From positions 1 through 8,879 of the forward strand of contig JAICZB010000076.1 in the NCBI GenBank assembly GCA_025933895.1: a stretch of 8,879 bases of DNA, written 5' to 3'. Each line of letters begins with the position of its first letter. Position 1 is the stretch's first letter. The DNA is from Thermoleophilia bacterium. Its GTDB lineage: Bacteria > Actinomycetota > Thermoleophilia > Gaiellales > Gaiellaceae. The notes below the pieces were generated by a model. It searched no databases, was not told the origin of the DNA, and saw only the letters and a program-made list of their open reading frames with translations. This document shows, in pieces, positions 1 through 5,487 of this stretch. The translations under genes and the position numbers were made by a program.

Positions 1-135
1 CCGTTTTGCCCCCGCGGGGGGGGGGCCCGTTTTATCCTCCTTCCGCCGCTCCCCTCCCCCCCCGGCTGTCCCCCCCGGGGCCCGCCCCGGGGGGGGGGTG
101 TTTGGGGGGGGGGGGGGGGCGGTGCCCCCCCCCCC
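1..135. other. Low-complexity poly-G/poly-C contig end, probably artefactual
   Basis: This stretch is made almost entirely of long G and C runs: a run of 16 G at 104-119, 10 G at 16-25 and again at 89-98, and 11 C at 125-135. They are broken only by short pieces such as CCGTTTT, which occurs at 1-7 and again at 27-33. Nothing else in the window looks like this. It replaces the last codons of pyrH and the spacer to the next gene. No start codon, stop codon or protein-like translation can be trusted here. The likely cause is low-quality or dark-cycle reads at the end of an assembled contig, which is inference. A genuine G-tract region is possible but much less likely. Confidence 0.8.
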
Positions 136-897
136 GCTTCCAGCCGAGGCGATGATCGTCCCGACCTCCTCACCGTTCACGACGCGCGCGACGTTGCCCT
201 CCGCGAGCTCGAAGACGTGGATCGCGAGGCGGTTGTCCATGCAGAGCGAAAGGGCCGTCGTATCCATCACCTTGAGCCCGCGCTCGATCGCCTCCAGGTG
301 TGTGATCCGGGGCAGGAACTCGGCGTCGGAGACGCGGCGCGGATCGCCGTCGTACACGCCCTTGACGCCGTGCTTCGCCATGAGGATCGCGTCGGCGCCC
401 ATCTCGAGCGCGCGCAGCGCGGCCGCGGTGTCGGTCGTGAAGAACGGGTTCCCGGTGCCGGCCGCGAAGATCACGACCCGGCCCTTCTCGAGGTGGCGGA
501 TCGCCCGGCGCCGGATGTACGGCTCGGCCACCTCCGACACCTCGAGTGCGGACATCACGCGGGTGTCGGCACCCTCGCGCTCGAGCGCGTCCTGCAGCGC
601 GAGCGCGTTGAGGAGCGTCGCGAGCATGCCGGCGTAGTCGGCGGTGGCGCGGTCCATTCCGCTCTCCGCTGCGGCCGCGAGCCCGCGGTAGAAGTTGCCG
701 CCGCCCACCACGACCGCGACGTCGACGCCCTCGCCGCGGATGCCTGCGACCTCCTTCGCGAGCGCCTGCGTCACGCCGGGATCGATTCCGTACTCGCGCT
801 CGCCCATGAGCGCCTCGCCCGACAGCTTGAGCAACACCCGGCGGAACGCCGGCGCGCGCCCCGTCGTGCCGGTCGCGGTCTCCGGCTGGACGGTCAT
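136..897 (-). CDS. pyrH: UMP kinase PyrH, 3' end lost in degenerate sequence
   Basis: UMP kinase phosphorylates UMP to UDP with ATP in the cytoplasm, feeding pyrimidine nucleotide synthesis; it is of the amino-acid-kinase fold and normally hexameric. I read 254 residues from the ATG at 897. Family signatures in order are VLLKLSGEAL (21-30, ATP-binding lysine loop), VVVGGGNFYRG (62-72), the DYAGMLATLLNALALQ helix (87-102), HLEKGRVVIFAAGTGNPFFTTD (from 135), GADAILMAKHGVKGVYDGDP (167-186), and ATALSLCMDN-like TALSLCMDN (214-222). The C-terminus reaches GTIIASAGS, about where family members end, and then enters a poly-G tract with no stop codon. The frame stays open to base 1, so the true stop is missing from the assembly. 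The ATGA overlap with tsf and the lack of a clear Shine-Dalgarno sequence suggest translational coupling. Identity is secure; only the end is uncertain. Confidence 0.95.
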
Positions 898-1706
898 CCG
901 GCGAGCGAGAAGCGCTGGAACTCCAGCACCTCGGCCCCGGCCTCGCCGAGGACCTTGCCGACGGTGAGCGACCCGTCGTGGATCCACGGCTGGTCGGCGA
1001 GGACGCCCCCGCGCTCGGCGAAGAACCGTTTGTCGAGCATTCCGGTGACGATCTTCTCACGCGCCTGCTCGGGCTTCGACTGCACCTCGTCGGAGTTGAG
1101 GTAGATCTCCCTCTCGGCGGCGACCAGGTCGTCGGGCACATCCTCGCGGCCGATCCAGCGCGGATCCGACCACGAGATGTGCATCGCGAGGTTCCGTGCG
1201 AGCTCGTCGTCGCCACCGCGGACGTGTAGGAGGACGCCAAGCTTGTTCGCGGGCGGGTGGACGTAGGCGGCGAGACGACCGCCGTCGACCGCTTCGAAGC
1301 GGGCGGCGCCCGCAATCGCGATGTTCTCGCCGAGCTTGCCGGAGAGCTCCGCTCGCTCCTCGTCGAGCTGGGACACGGCATCGATTCCCTCGGCCTCGAC
1401 GAGGTCGAGCGCCTTCTTGGCGAACGCCTGGAACTCCTCGTTCTTCGAGACCGGCTCGGTCTCGCAGCCGACGGCGACCATGGTGCCGCGGGAGTTGTCG
1501 TCCGCCAATCGGTAGCCGACGAGGCCCTCGGTCGTCGCGCGGTCGGCGCGCTTCGCAGCGTTCGCCATGCCCTTCTCGCGGAGGAGGACGACCGCCGCCT
1601 CCACGTCGCCGTTCGTGTCCTGCAGCGCCCGCTTGCAGTCCATCATCCCCGCGCCCGTCTGGTCGCGAAGCTCGCGGACGAGCTGGGCCGAGATCTCCGC
1701 CGCCAT
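894..1706 (-). CDS. tsf: Translation elongation factor Ts
   Basis: EF-Ts is the cytoplasmic guanine-nucleotide exchange factor for EF-Tu. The 270-residue protein starts with the UBA-like N-terminal domain carrying TGAGMMDCKRAL (17-28) and LLREKGMANAAKRADR (41-56). The core follows, with LGENIAIAGAARFE (125-138), AAYVHP (146-151), LAMHISWSDP (173-182) and KPEQAREKIVTGML (211-224). The length is normal for the family. The usual TDFV signature, which contacts EF-Tu, reads TEPV here (83-86), followed by SKNEEF; see findings. The ATG lies directly after the TAG stop of rpsB with no spacer, and two overlapping AGGAGG sequences (1712-1720) sit 5 to 8 bases upstream, inside the end of rpsB. Its TGA overlaps the pyrH start by four bases. 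Order rpsB-tsf-pyrH is the widespread bacterial arrangement. Confidence 0.97.
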   Translation of the reverse strand: MAAEISAQLVRELRDQTGAGMMDCKRALQDTNGDVEAAVVLLREKGMANAAKRADRATTEGLVGYRLADDNSRGTMVAVGCETEPVSKNEEFQAFAKKALDLVEAEGIDAVSQLDEERAELSGKLGENIAIAGAARFEAVDGGRLAAYVHPPANKLGVLLHVRGGDDELARNLAMHISWSDPRWIGREDVPDDLVAAEREIYLNSDEVQSKPEQAREKIVTGMLDKRFFAERGGVLADQPWIHDGSLTVGKVLGEAGAEVLEFQRFSLAG

Positions 1707-2654
1707 CTACGCCTCCTCCTGTCCACGAGTCGGGTCCCCCAGCGCGGCCTCGGAAGCCTCGGTGACCTCCGCGCCCTCCTTCGCCGGGTCCTCGCCGGTC
1801 GGCGCCGGGACGCTCTCGCCCTCGGTCACGGGCTCGACGGCCGCGGCCGGCTCGACCTGCTCGGCGTCTCCCTCCGGCGCGCTTTCGGCCGGCGCGGGCG
1901 CTTCCGCAGCCTGCTGCTGCTGACGCTGGAGCTCCTCCGCCGAGACCTTCTGCTTGCCGCTCCAGATCGCCTCGGCGAGCGCGTGCACGACGAGGTTGCA
2001 CGAGCGGATCGCGTCGTCGTTGCCCGGGATGACGTAGTCGGCCTCGTCCGGGTCGCAGTTCGTGTCCACGAGCGCGACGACGGGAATGCCGAGGCGCCGT
2101 GCCTCGCGGACGGCGAGCGCCTCCTTCTTGAGGTCGACGATCACGACCGCGTCGGGCTGACGGCGGAGGTCGGCGACGCCGCCGAGGTTCGCCTCGAGCT
2201 TCTCGAGCTCGCCGCCCATGGCGATGCGCTCCTTCGCCGGCAGAAGCTCGAGCTGGCCCTCGTCCCGCAAGCGGCGCATCTCGTGCAGCCGGTCGATGCG
2301 GTCGGCCATCGTGCGCCAGTTCGTCAGCAGACCGCCCAGCCAGCGGTGGTTCACGTACGGCATGTCGATGCGCTTCGCCTCCTGCTCGACGGCGTCCTGC
2401 GCCTGCTTCTTCGTGCCGACGAAGAGGACGGTGCCGCTGCGCTCGGCGACGTTGCGCAGGAACTGCTGCGCCTCGTCGAGCCTCTCCGCGGTCTGCGTGA
2501 GGTCGATGATGTAGATGCCGCCGCGCTCGGCGAAGATGAAGCGGCGCATCTTCGGGTTCCAGCGGCGCGTCTGGTGGCCGAAGTGGACACCGGCCTCCAG
2601 CAGGTCGCGCATGGAGACTGCGCCCGTAGAGGCCGGCTCAGTCGAAACTGACAT
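1707..2654 (-). CDS. rpsB: 30S ribosomal protein S2 with a long acidic C-terminal tail
   Basis: S2 is a late-assembling protein of the small ribosomal subunit. Signatures are MRDLLEAGVHFGHQTRRWNP (15-34), MRRFIFAERGGIYIIDL (36-52), LFVGTKKQAQ (77-86), YVNHRWLGGLLTNW (100-113), PDAVVIVDLKKEALAVREAR (167-186) and GIPVVALVDTNCDPDEADYVIPGNDDA (from 189). The conserved body ends near residue 240. After it comes a tail of about 75 residues rich in Glu, Ala, Pro and Gln, beginning with a QRQQQQ stretch, which makes the protein 315 residues against roughly 230-260 for many bacterial S2 proteins. The N-terminus has about 12 residues before the usual start of homology. I keep the first ATG because AAGGAG lies five bases upstream. 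It is the first gene after the only large gap, so it likely begins a transcription unit with tsf and pyrH. Confidence 0.97.
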   Translation of the reverse strand: MSVSTEPASTGAVSMRDLLEAGVHFGHQTRRWNPKMRRFIFAERGGIYIIDLTQTAERLDEAQQFLRNVAERSGTVLFVGTKKQAQDAVEQEAKRIDMPYVNHRWLGGLLTNWRTMADRIDRLHEMRRLRDEGQLELLPAKERIAMGGELEKLEANLGGVADLRRQPDAVVIVDLKKEALAVREARRLGIPVVALVDTNCDPDEADYVIPGNDDAIRSCNLVVHALAEAIWSGKQKVSAEELQRQQQQAAEAPAPAESAPEGDAEQVEPAAAVEPVTEGESVPAPTGEDPAKEGAEVTEASEAALGDPTRGQEEA

Positions 2655-2659
2655 GTGAG

Positions 2660-2665
2660 CTCCTT
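2660..2665 (-). promoter_or_regulatory. Shine-Dalgarno sequence of rpsB
   Basis: AAGGAG on the minus strand lies five bases upstream of the rpsB ATG at 2654. It decides the start, favouring this ATG over the internal ATG at codon 15 where family homology begins. Confidence 0.85.
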
Positions 2666-2779
2666 CCGATTCGTTTGTCGTGTAGAGCGCCGGCGGGAGT
2701 CGCGGCGCACCTCCCGGATACGAGAGGCACGCGCGCCACGGCTGGGCCGCCGGGGGGTAGGAACAGGGACGCCGGAAGG
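2666..2779 (-). promoter_or_regulatory. rpsB leader / intergenic region with competing inverted repeats
   Basis: This is the rest of the only intergenic gap longer than 50 bases. It must hold the end of the upstream message and probably the start of the rpsB message. No good -10 hexamer of the TAnnnT type, no -35 and no hairpin followed by a T run is visible, so neither promoter nor terminator can be placed. Two inverted repeats are exact: CGGGAG/CTCCCG (arms at 2711-2716 and 2694-2699, 11-base loop) and CCGGCGG/CCGCCGG (arms at 2747-2753 and 2690-2696). They share bases 2694-2696, so the two stems would be mutually exclusive. This could be a regulatory leader, for example for feedback control by S2, but in DNA this GC-rich such repeats arise easily by chance. 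Confidence 0.35.
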
Positions 2780-3673
2780 TTAGCGGCGGGCCGCGGCGAG
2801 CGCGGTCTCCAGGTCGGACGGCAGCGGCGACGAGATGTCGACCGCTTCGCCTGTGACCGGGTGCTCGAACGCGAGACGTGCCGCGTGGAGAAACTGCCGT
2901 TCGAGGTCGAGGTCTCCGGCCACGCCGTAGGTCGGGTCGCCGGCGACGGGCAGGTCGATCGCGGCGAGGTGCACGCGGATCTGGTGCGTGCGTCCGGTCT
3001 CGAGCCGGACGCGGAGGAGCGCGTGACGCTCGAGGATCTCCTCGAGCTCGAAATGCGTCACTGCCGCACGCGGCGTGTCCGTGTCGAGCGAGTGACGGAG
3101 CCGGTCGTGGCGGTCGCGGCCGATGGCCGCGTCGATCGTGCCGCGCCGCGACCGCGGCCGACCGACGACGAGCGCGAGGTACTCGCGGGTCAGCTCCCGG
3201 CGCCGGACGAGGCGCTGCAGCCGCCCGTACGTCTCGGACGTCCGGGCGACGACGAGCAGACCGGACGTATCGCGGTCGATGCGGTGGACGATGCCCGGGC
3301 GGTCCTCCTCCCCGCCCGTGGCGCCCGCGGCTGCGAGCGCCTGCGCAAGTGTGCCGCCGGCGTGGCCGGGAGCCGGGTGCACGACGACGCCGGCCGGCTT
3401 GTCCACGACGAGGAGGTGGTCGTCCGCGTAGGCGATCGTGAGCTCCGGGAGCGGGACTTCGGGCTCCGCGGCGGCCGGCGACGGCGCCTCGATCTCGAGC
3501 TCTTCGCCACCCGCGAGCTTGTGGCTCTTCTCCCGGGCCTGCCCGTCGACGAGCACGGCACCGACCTCGAGCAGCCGCTCCGCCGCGGCCCGCGATCCCA
3601 CGTCCGGCAGCCCGGCGAGATGGCGGTCGAGCCGCTCGCCCGCGGCCTCGGGCGGAACGACGAGCCGCTTCAG
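2780..3673 (-). CDS. RluA/RluD-family 23S rRNA pseudouridine synthase, probable CTG start
   Basis: The enzyme isomerises specific uridines in RNA, usually 23S rRNA, to pseudouridine. Read from a CTG at 3673 it has 297 residues. An N-terminal S4 RNA-binding domain covers about 10-62 (GERLDRHLAGLPDVGSR, then VGAVLVDGQ). The catalytic domain begins at LLVVDKPAGVVVHP (87-100) and carries GIVHRIDRDTSGLLVVAR (127-144), whose HRID aspartate, residue 133, is the expected catalytic residue. Further family motifs are LTREYLALVVG (161-171), LETGRTHQIRVHLA (224-237), PVAGDPTYG (242-250) and LHAARLAFEHP (262-272). No ATG, GTG or TTG allows a complete S4 domain without a deep overlap: the nearest are GTG 3601, which cuts into S4, and GTG 3919, which adds 82 unrelated residues inside lspA. 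The CTG forms a CTGA overlap with the lspA stop. RluD is the likely subtype, but the target uridines cannot be told from sequence. Confidence 0.9.
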   Translation of the reverse strand: MKRLVVPPEAAGERLDRHLAGLPDVGSRAAAERLLEVGAVLVDGQAREKSHKLAGGEELEIEAPSPAAAEPEVPLPELTIAYADDHLLVVDKPAGVVVHPAPGHAGGTLAQALAAAGATGGEEDRPGIVHRIDRDTSGLLVVARTSETYGRLQRLVRRRELTREYLALVVGRPRSRRGTIDAAIGRDRHDRLRHSLDTDTPRAAVTHFELEEILERHALLRVRLETGRTHQIRVHLAAIDLPVAGDPTYGVAGDLDLERQFLHAARLAFEHPVTGEAVDISSPLPSDLETALAAARR

Positions 3674-4230
3674 CGCTTGGAGGCCCGCGGCTCCCGCTCG
3701 GCGAGGACGAGCGCGGCGAGCAGGATCCCGACCCCGATCACGATGGAGCTGTCCGCGAGGTTGAACGCCGGCCAGTAGCGGAAGTCGAGGAAGTCGGTGA
3801 CGAAGCCGAGCCTGACGCGGTCGGCGAGGTTCGAGACGCTGCCGCCGATCACGAGCCCGAGCGCGACCGGAAGCACGGGATGGCGGGCGCCCGAGCGGGC
3901 GAAGTAGGCGAGCATCCACGCGATCGCGATCGCGGTCACGACGATGACGGCGGCCGTCGCGTGCGAGAACAGCCCGAAGGCGATGCCCGAGTTCTCGACG
4001 TGCCTGATCGTGAACGGCCCGACGACGTGTACTCCCTCACCGAGCCGGAGATTGCTCGCGACGACGTGCTTCGTCACCTGGTCGGCGACGACCGCAGCGA
4101 GTGCGATCGCCGCGAGCGCAGTCCACTGCAGCCGCGTCGCAGCGAACGAGCGGGTGGCGCGGGAGAGCGGCGTCAACGCGTCCGTCGCAGAGCCGACCCG
4201 AACCTCGAGCTGCCGCAGAGGCTCGTTCAT
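3670..4230 (-). CDS. lspA: Lipoprotein signal peptidase (signal peptidase II) LspA
   Basis: LspA is an integral membrane aspartyl protease that removes the signal peptide from prolipoproteins after lipid attachment to the lipobox cysteine. The 186-residue protein has hydrophobic segments near 36-56, 93-110, 118-134 and 160-178, the four expected helices. Conserved motifs are ADQVTKHVV (49-57), RHVENSGIAFGLF (77-89), NLADRVRLGFVTDFLDF (134-150) and FNLADSS (156-162). The aspartates of NLAD (137) and FNLAD (160) are the catalytic pair. The N-terminal part before the first helix, about 35 residues, is longer than in most members. The ATG at 4230 is chosen because it makes an ATGA overlap with the upstream stop and has GAGGGAGG directly before it; reading from further upstream would only add out-of-frame zinc-finger sequence. 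Confidence 0.95.
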   Translation of the reverse strand: MNEPLRQLEVRVGSATDALTPLSRATRSFAATRLQWTALAAIALAAVVADQVTKHVVASNLRLGEGVHVVGPFTIRHVENSGIAFGLFSHATAAVIVVTAIAIAWMLAYFARSGARHPVLPVALGLVIGGSVSNLADRVRLGFVTDFLDFRYWPAFNLADSSIVIGVGILLAALVLAEREPRASKR

Positions 4231-4598
4231 CCTCCCTCGGCCTTTCGCTTGCAGTCGATGCAGAGAGAAGCCCAGGGATTCGCCTCCAGCCGTTGTTCCG
4301 GGATCTCGCGTCCGCAGTTGGTGCACGTCCCGTACGTACCGTCCTCGATCCGCTTCAGCGCGGTGTCGATCTCGGCGATGACCTGCTCCGCGTTGTCGCC
4401 GAGCGTGTAGTCGATCTCGCGGCCGAGGGTTGCCGTCGCGGTCTCGGCGAGGTGATTGTCGCTCGTCCCGGTGACCTCCTCGACCTCGTCGTCGAGCGAC
4501 CCGGGATGCTCGTCGCGAAGGGTCGCGAGCGCGTGCTCCACCCGCCGGCGCTCGTCGAGCAGCGCGGTGCGGAACCGCTCGGTGTCCATGCTCGTCAC
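4227..4598 (-). CDS. TraR/DksA-type C4 zinc-finger protein
   Basis: Proteins of this family enter the RNA polymerase secondary channel (DksA) or have undefined roles (YteA type). The 123-residue product has an N-terminal helical region (5-30), a DNHLAE segment (47-52) resembling the DNHPAD signature of YteA-like members, a second helix (70-85) and a Cys4 zinc finger: C92, C95, C113 and C116, spaced CX2C-X17-CX2C, with GREIPEQRLEANPWASLC between the pairs. The DxxDxA motif at the coiled-coil tip of Escherichia coli DksA is not obvious, so a direct ppGpp/DksA role is unproven. The start is the GTG at 4598, which overlaps the yggU stop as GTGA and has AAAGGAG five bases upstream; the ATG three codons later would be 14 bases from that site. 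A zinc-finger gene of this type directly before lspA is a recurrent actinobacterial arrangement, as I recall it. Confidence 0.88.
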   Translation of the reverse strand: MTSMDTERFRTALLDERRRVEHALATLRDEHPGSLDDEVEEVTGTSDNHLAETATATLGREIDYTLGDNAEQVIAEIDTALKRIEDGTYGTCTNCGREIPEQRLEANPWASLCIDCKRKAEGG

Positions 4599-4903
4599 CG
4601 CCTCTCCTTTCTGCCTCGGTCTTCTCCTGCCGCCGAGGCGAGACGCCGTTCGATCAGCGCCGGCCCCATCCCCGCCAACTCCACGATTTTCTCCCGGCCG
4701 CCATGACCCGAAACGAGCGTCACCGACGTCCGGGGCAGTGCGAGCGTCTCCGCGAGGAAGCGGAGGACGGCTTCGTTGGCGCGTCCGCGCTCCGGCGCCT
4801 CGGTGACGCGCACCTTCCACGCGTCGCCCTGCCGCCCGACCAGGGCTGTGCGCCCTGCTCCCGGGCTGACGCGCACGCGCAGCCGCGTCGTCTCCGCCGT
4901 CAT
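4595..4903 (-). CDS. yggU: DUF167 / YggU family protein
   Basis: A small conserved cytoplasmic protein of unknown function. The 102 residues match the whole DUF167 domain: LRVRVSPGAGRTALVG (8-23), WKVRVTEAPERGRANEAVLR (29-48), then LPRTSVTLVSGHGGREKIVEL (from 56). The GRAN motif and the G-rich loop before EK are the family hallmarks; the more usual serine in that loop (GxxSRxK) is glycine here. A basic tail, GEDRGRKERR, follows. It sits between divIVA and the zinc-finger gene, and YggU is often found next to YggT/YggS in other bacteria. The ATG at 4903 has no clear Shine-Dalgarno sequence, and a short hairpin lies just upstream, so its translation may be weak or coupled to divIVA. The stop overlaps the next start as GTGA. 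Confidence 0.92.
   Translation of the reverse strand: MTAETTRLRVRVSPGAGRTALVGRQGDAWKVRVTEAPERGRANEAVLRFLAETLALPRTSVTLVSGHGGREKIVELAGMGPALIERRLASAAGEDRGRKERR
4604..4610 (-). promoter_or_regulatory. Shine-Dalgarno sequence of the zinc-finger gene
   Basis: AAAGGAG within the last codons of yggU lies five bases before the GTG at 4598 and 14 bases before the ATG at 4589. The spacing favours the GTG as the start. Confidence 0.75.
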
Positions 4904-4920
4904 GCGCTCAGTTTACGTCG

Positions 4921-4937
4921 GGGCGCTTGCCGCGCCC
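4921..4937 (-). repeat. Intercistronic inverted repeat between divIVA and yggU
   Basis: GGGCGC and GCGCCC form a perfect six-base-pair stem with a five-base loop (GGCAA as RNA). It lies in the 42-base spacer, nine bases after the divIVA stop. No T run follows, so it does not look like an intrinsic terminator. It could protect the upstream 3' end or limit access to the yggU start, or be a by-product of high GC. Confidence 0.4.
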
Positions 4938-4945
4938 GCCGTGCC

Positions 4946-5473
4946 TCAGGCCGCGTTCTCTTCCGGCAGCGCGGTCTTGTCCGGCAGGCCGTACCAGCTG
5001 CGTTCCTCGACCGCTTCCTCCGCGTCGGTCGCCGGCTCGTGTTTCTCGGCGGTCGTGCGCTGCTCGGGCCCGCCGAGCGCCGAGAGCGCTTCCTGCAGCT
5101 GCGCCCGCAGCTTGCGCGACTCGTGCTCCAGCCGCTCGTTCTCGGCGACCGCACGCCGCTGCACCTCCCGGGCCTCGGCGTGCGCCTGGTTGAGGATCAG
5201 CTCGGCCTCGCGGCGCGCCTGGTCGCGCATCTGGGCCGACGCCTGCTCGGCGGAGACCAGCGTCGTGCGCAGCAGGCTCTCGAGCTCGCGGAATCGGATG
5301 AGGTCGGTCTCGAGCTGCTCGACCTTGTCCGCGAGGTCGGCGCGTTCGCGCCAGACGTCCTCGAAGCTCGAGGCGATCTCCTCGAACAGCCGGTCGGTCG
5401 CCGCGGCGCGATAACCGCCGATCTTCGCGCGCGGCGGGGTCAGGTGTCTGATCTCGACGGGTGTGAGTGCCAT
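4946..5473 (-). CDS. divIVA: DivIVA-domain coiled-coil protein
   Basis: DivIVA proteins bind curved membrane at poles or septa and recruit growth, division or segregation factors. The 175-residue product begins ALTPVEIRHL, matching the LTPxxI start of the DivIVA lipid-binding domain, and has the GGYR turn (19-22). It continues as a long heptad-like coiled coil from about 35 to 135, rich in Glu, Arg, Ala and Leu (for example WRERADLADKVEQLETDL, 41-58). The segment SAEQASAQMRDQARREAEL (74-92) matches the usual second coiled-coil start, and a flexible acidic tail follows. The membrane-inserting Phe-Arg pair known from Bacillus subtilis DivIVA appears to be replaced (see findings). Its place after sepF-yggT is the classic one. 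AAAGGAG begins in the yggT stop region, seven bases before the ATG, and marks the start firmly. Confidence 0.9.
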   Translation of the reverse strand: MALTPVEIRHLTPPRAKIGGYRAAATDRLFEEIASSFEDVWRERADLADKVEQLETDLIRFRELESLLRTTLVSAEQASAQMRDQARREAELILNQAHAEAREVQRRAVAENERLEHESRKLRAQLQEALSALGGPEQRTTAEKHEPATDAEEAVEERSWYGLPDKTALPEENAA

Positions 5474-5480
5474 CGCGCGT

Positions 5481-5487
5481 CTCCTTT
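5481..5487 (-). promoter_or_regulatory. Shine-Dalgarno sequence of divIVA
   Basis: AAAGGAG seven bases before the divIVA ATG at 5473. Its first bases are shared with the TAA stop of yggT. It is one of the strongest ribosome binding sites of the upstream cluster, fitting an abundant structural protein. Confidence 0.8.

Noticed and set aside
29..44. GGAAGGAGGATAAAAC on the minus strand, resembling a strong ribosome binding site for the frr gene expected after pyrH
   Set aside because: It is embedded in the low-complexity tract with no start codon or coding sequence after it. It might be a true remnant, but the surrounding sequence cannot be trusted.
98..637. A plus-strand frame starting in the poly-G tract (MFGGGGG...)
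   Set aside because: Its start lies in the artefactual contig end and the rest is antisense to pyrH.
217..1104. A 295-residue plus-strand frame opposite pyrH
   Set aside because: It mirrors pyrH codons, and its start and end have no supporting context.
170..1381. A 403-residue minus-strand frame overlapping pyrH and tsf
   Set aside because: It is the wrong frame of the same strand; the correct frames give clear UMP kinase and EF-Ts.
1257..2651. A 464-residue open frame on the plus strand opposite rpsB and tsf
   Set aside because: It is a compositional shadow of two certain genes, with no domain signature.
3674..3919. An N-terminal extension of the pseudouridine synthase to GTG 3919
   Set aside because: The 82 added residues are Arg-rich lspA sequence read out of frame, with no homology to the family.
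4599..4820. An upstream ATG/GTG start for the zinc-finger gene at 4820
   Set aside because: It would run out of frame through most of yggU; the GTG at 4598 has a ribosome binding site and a four-base overlap.
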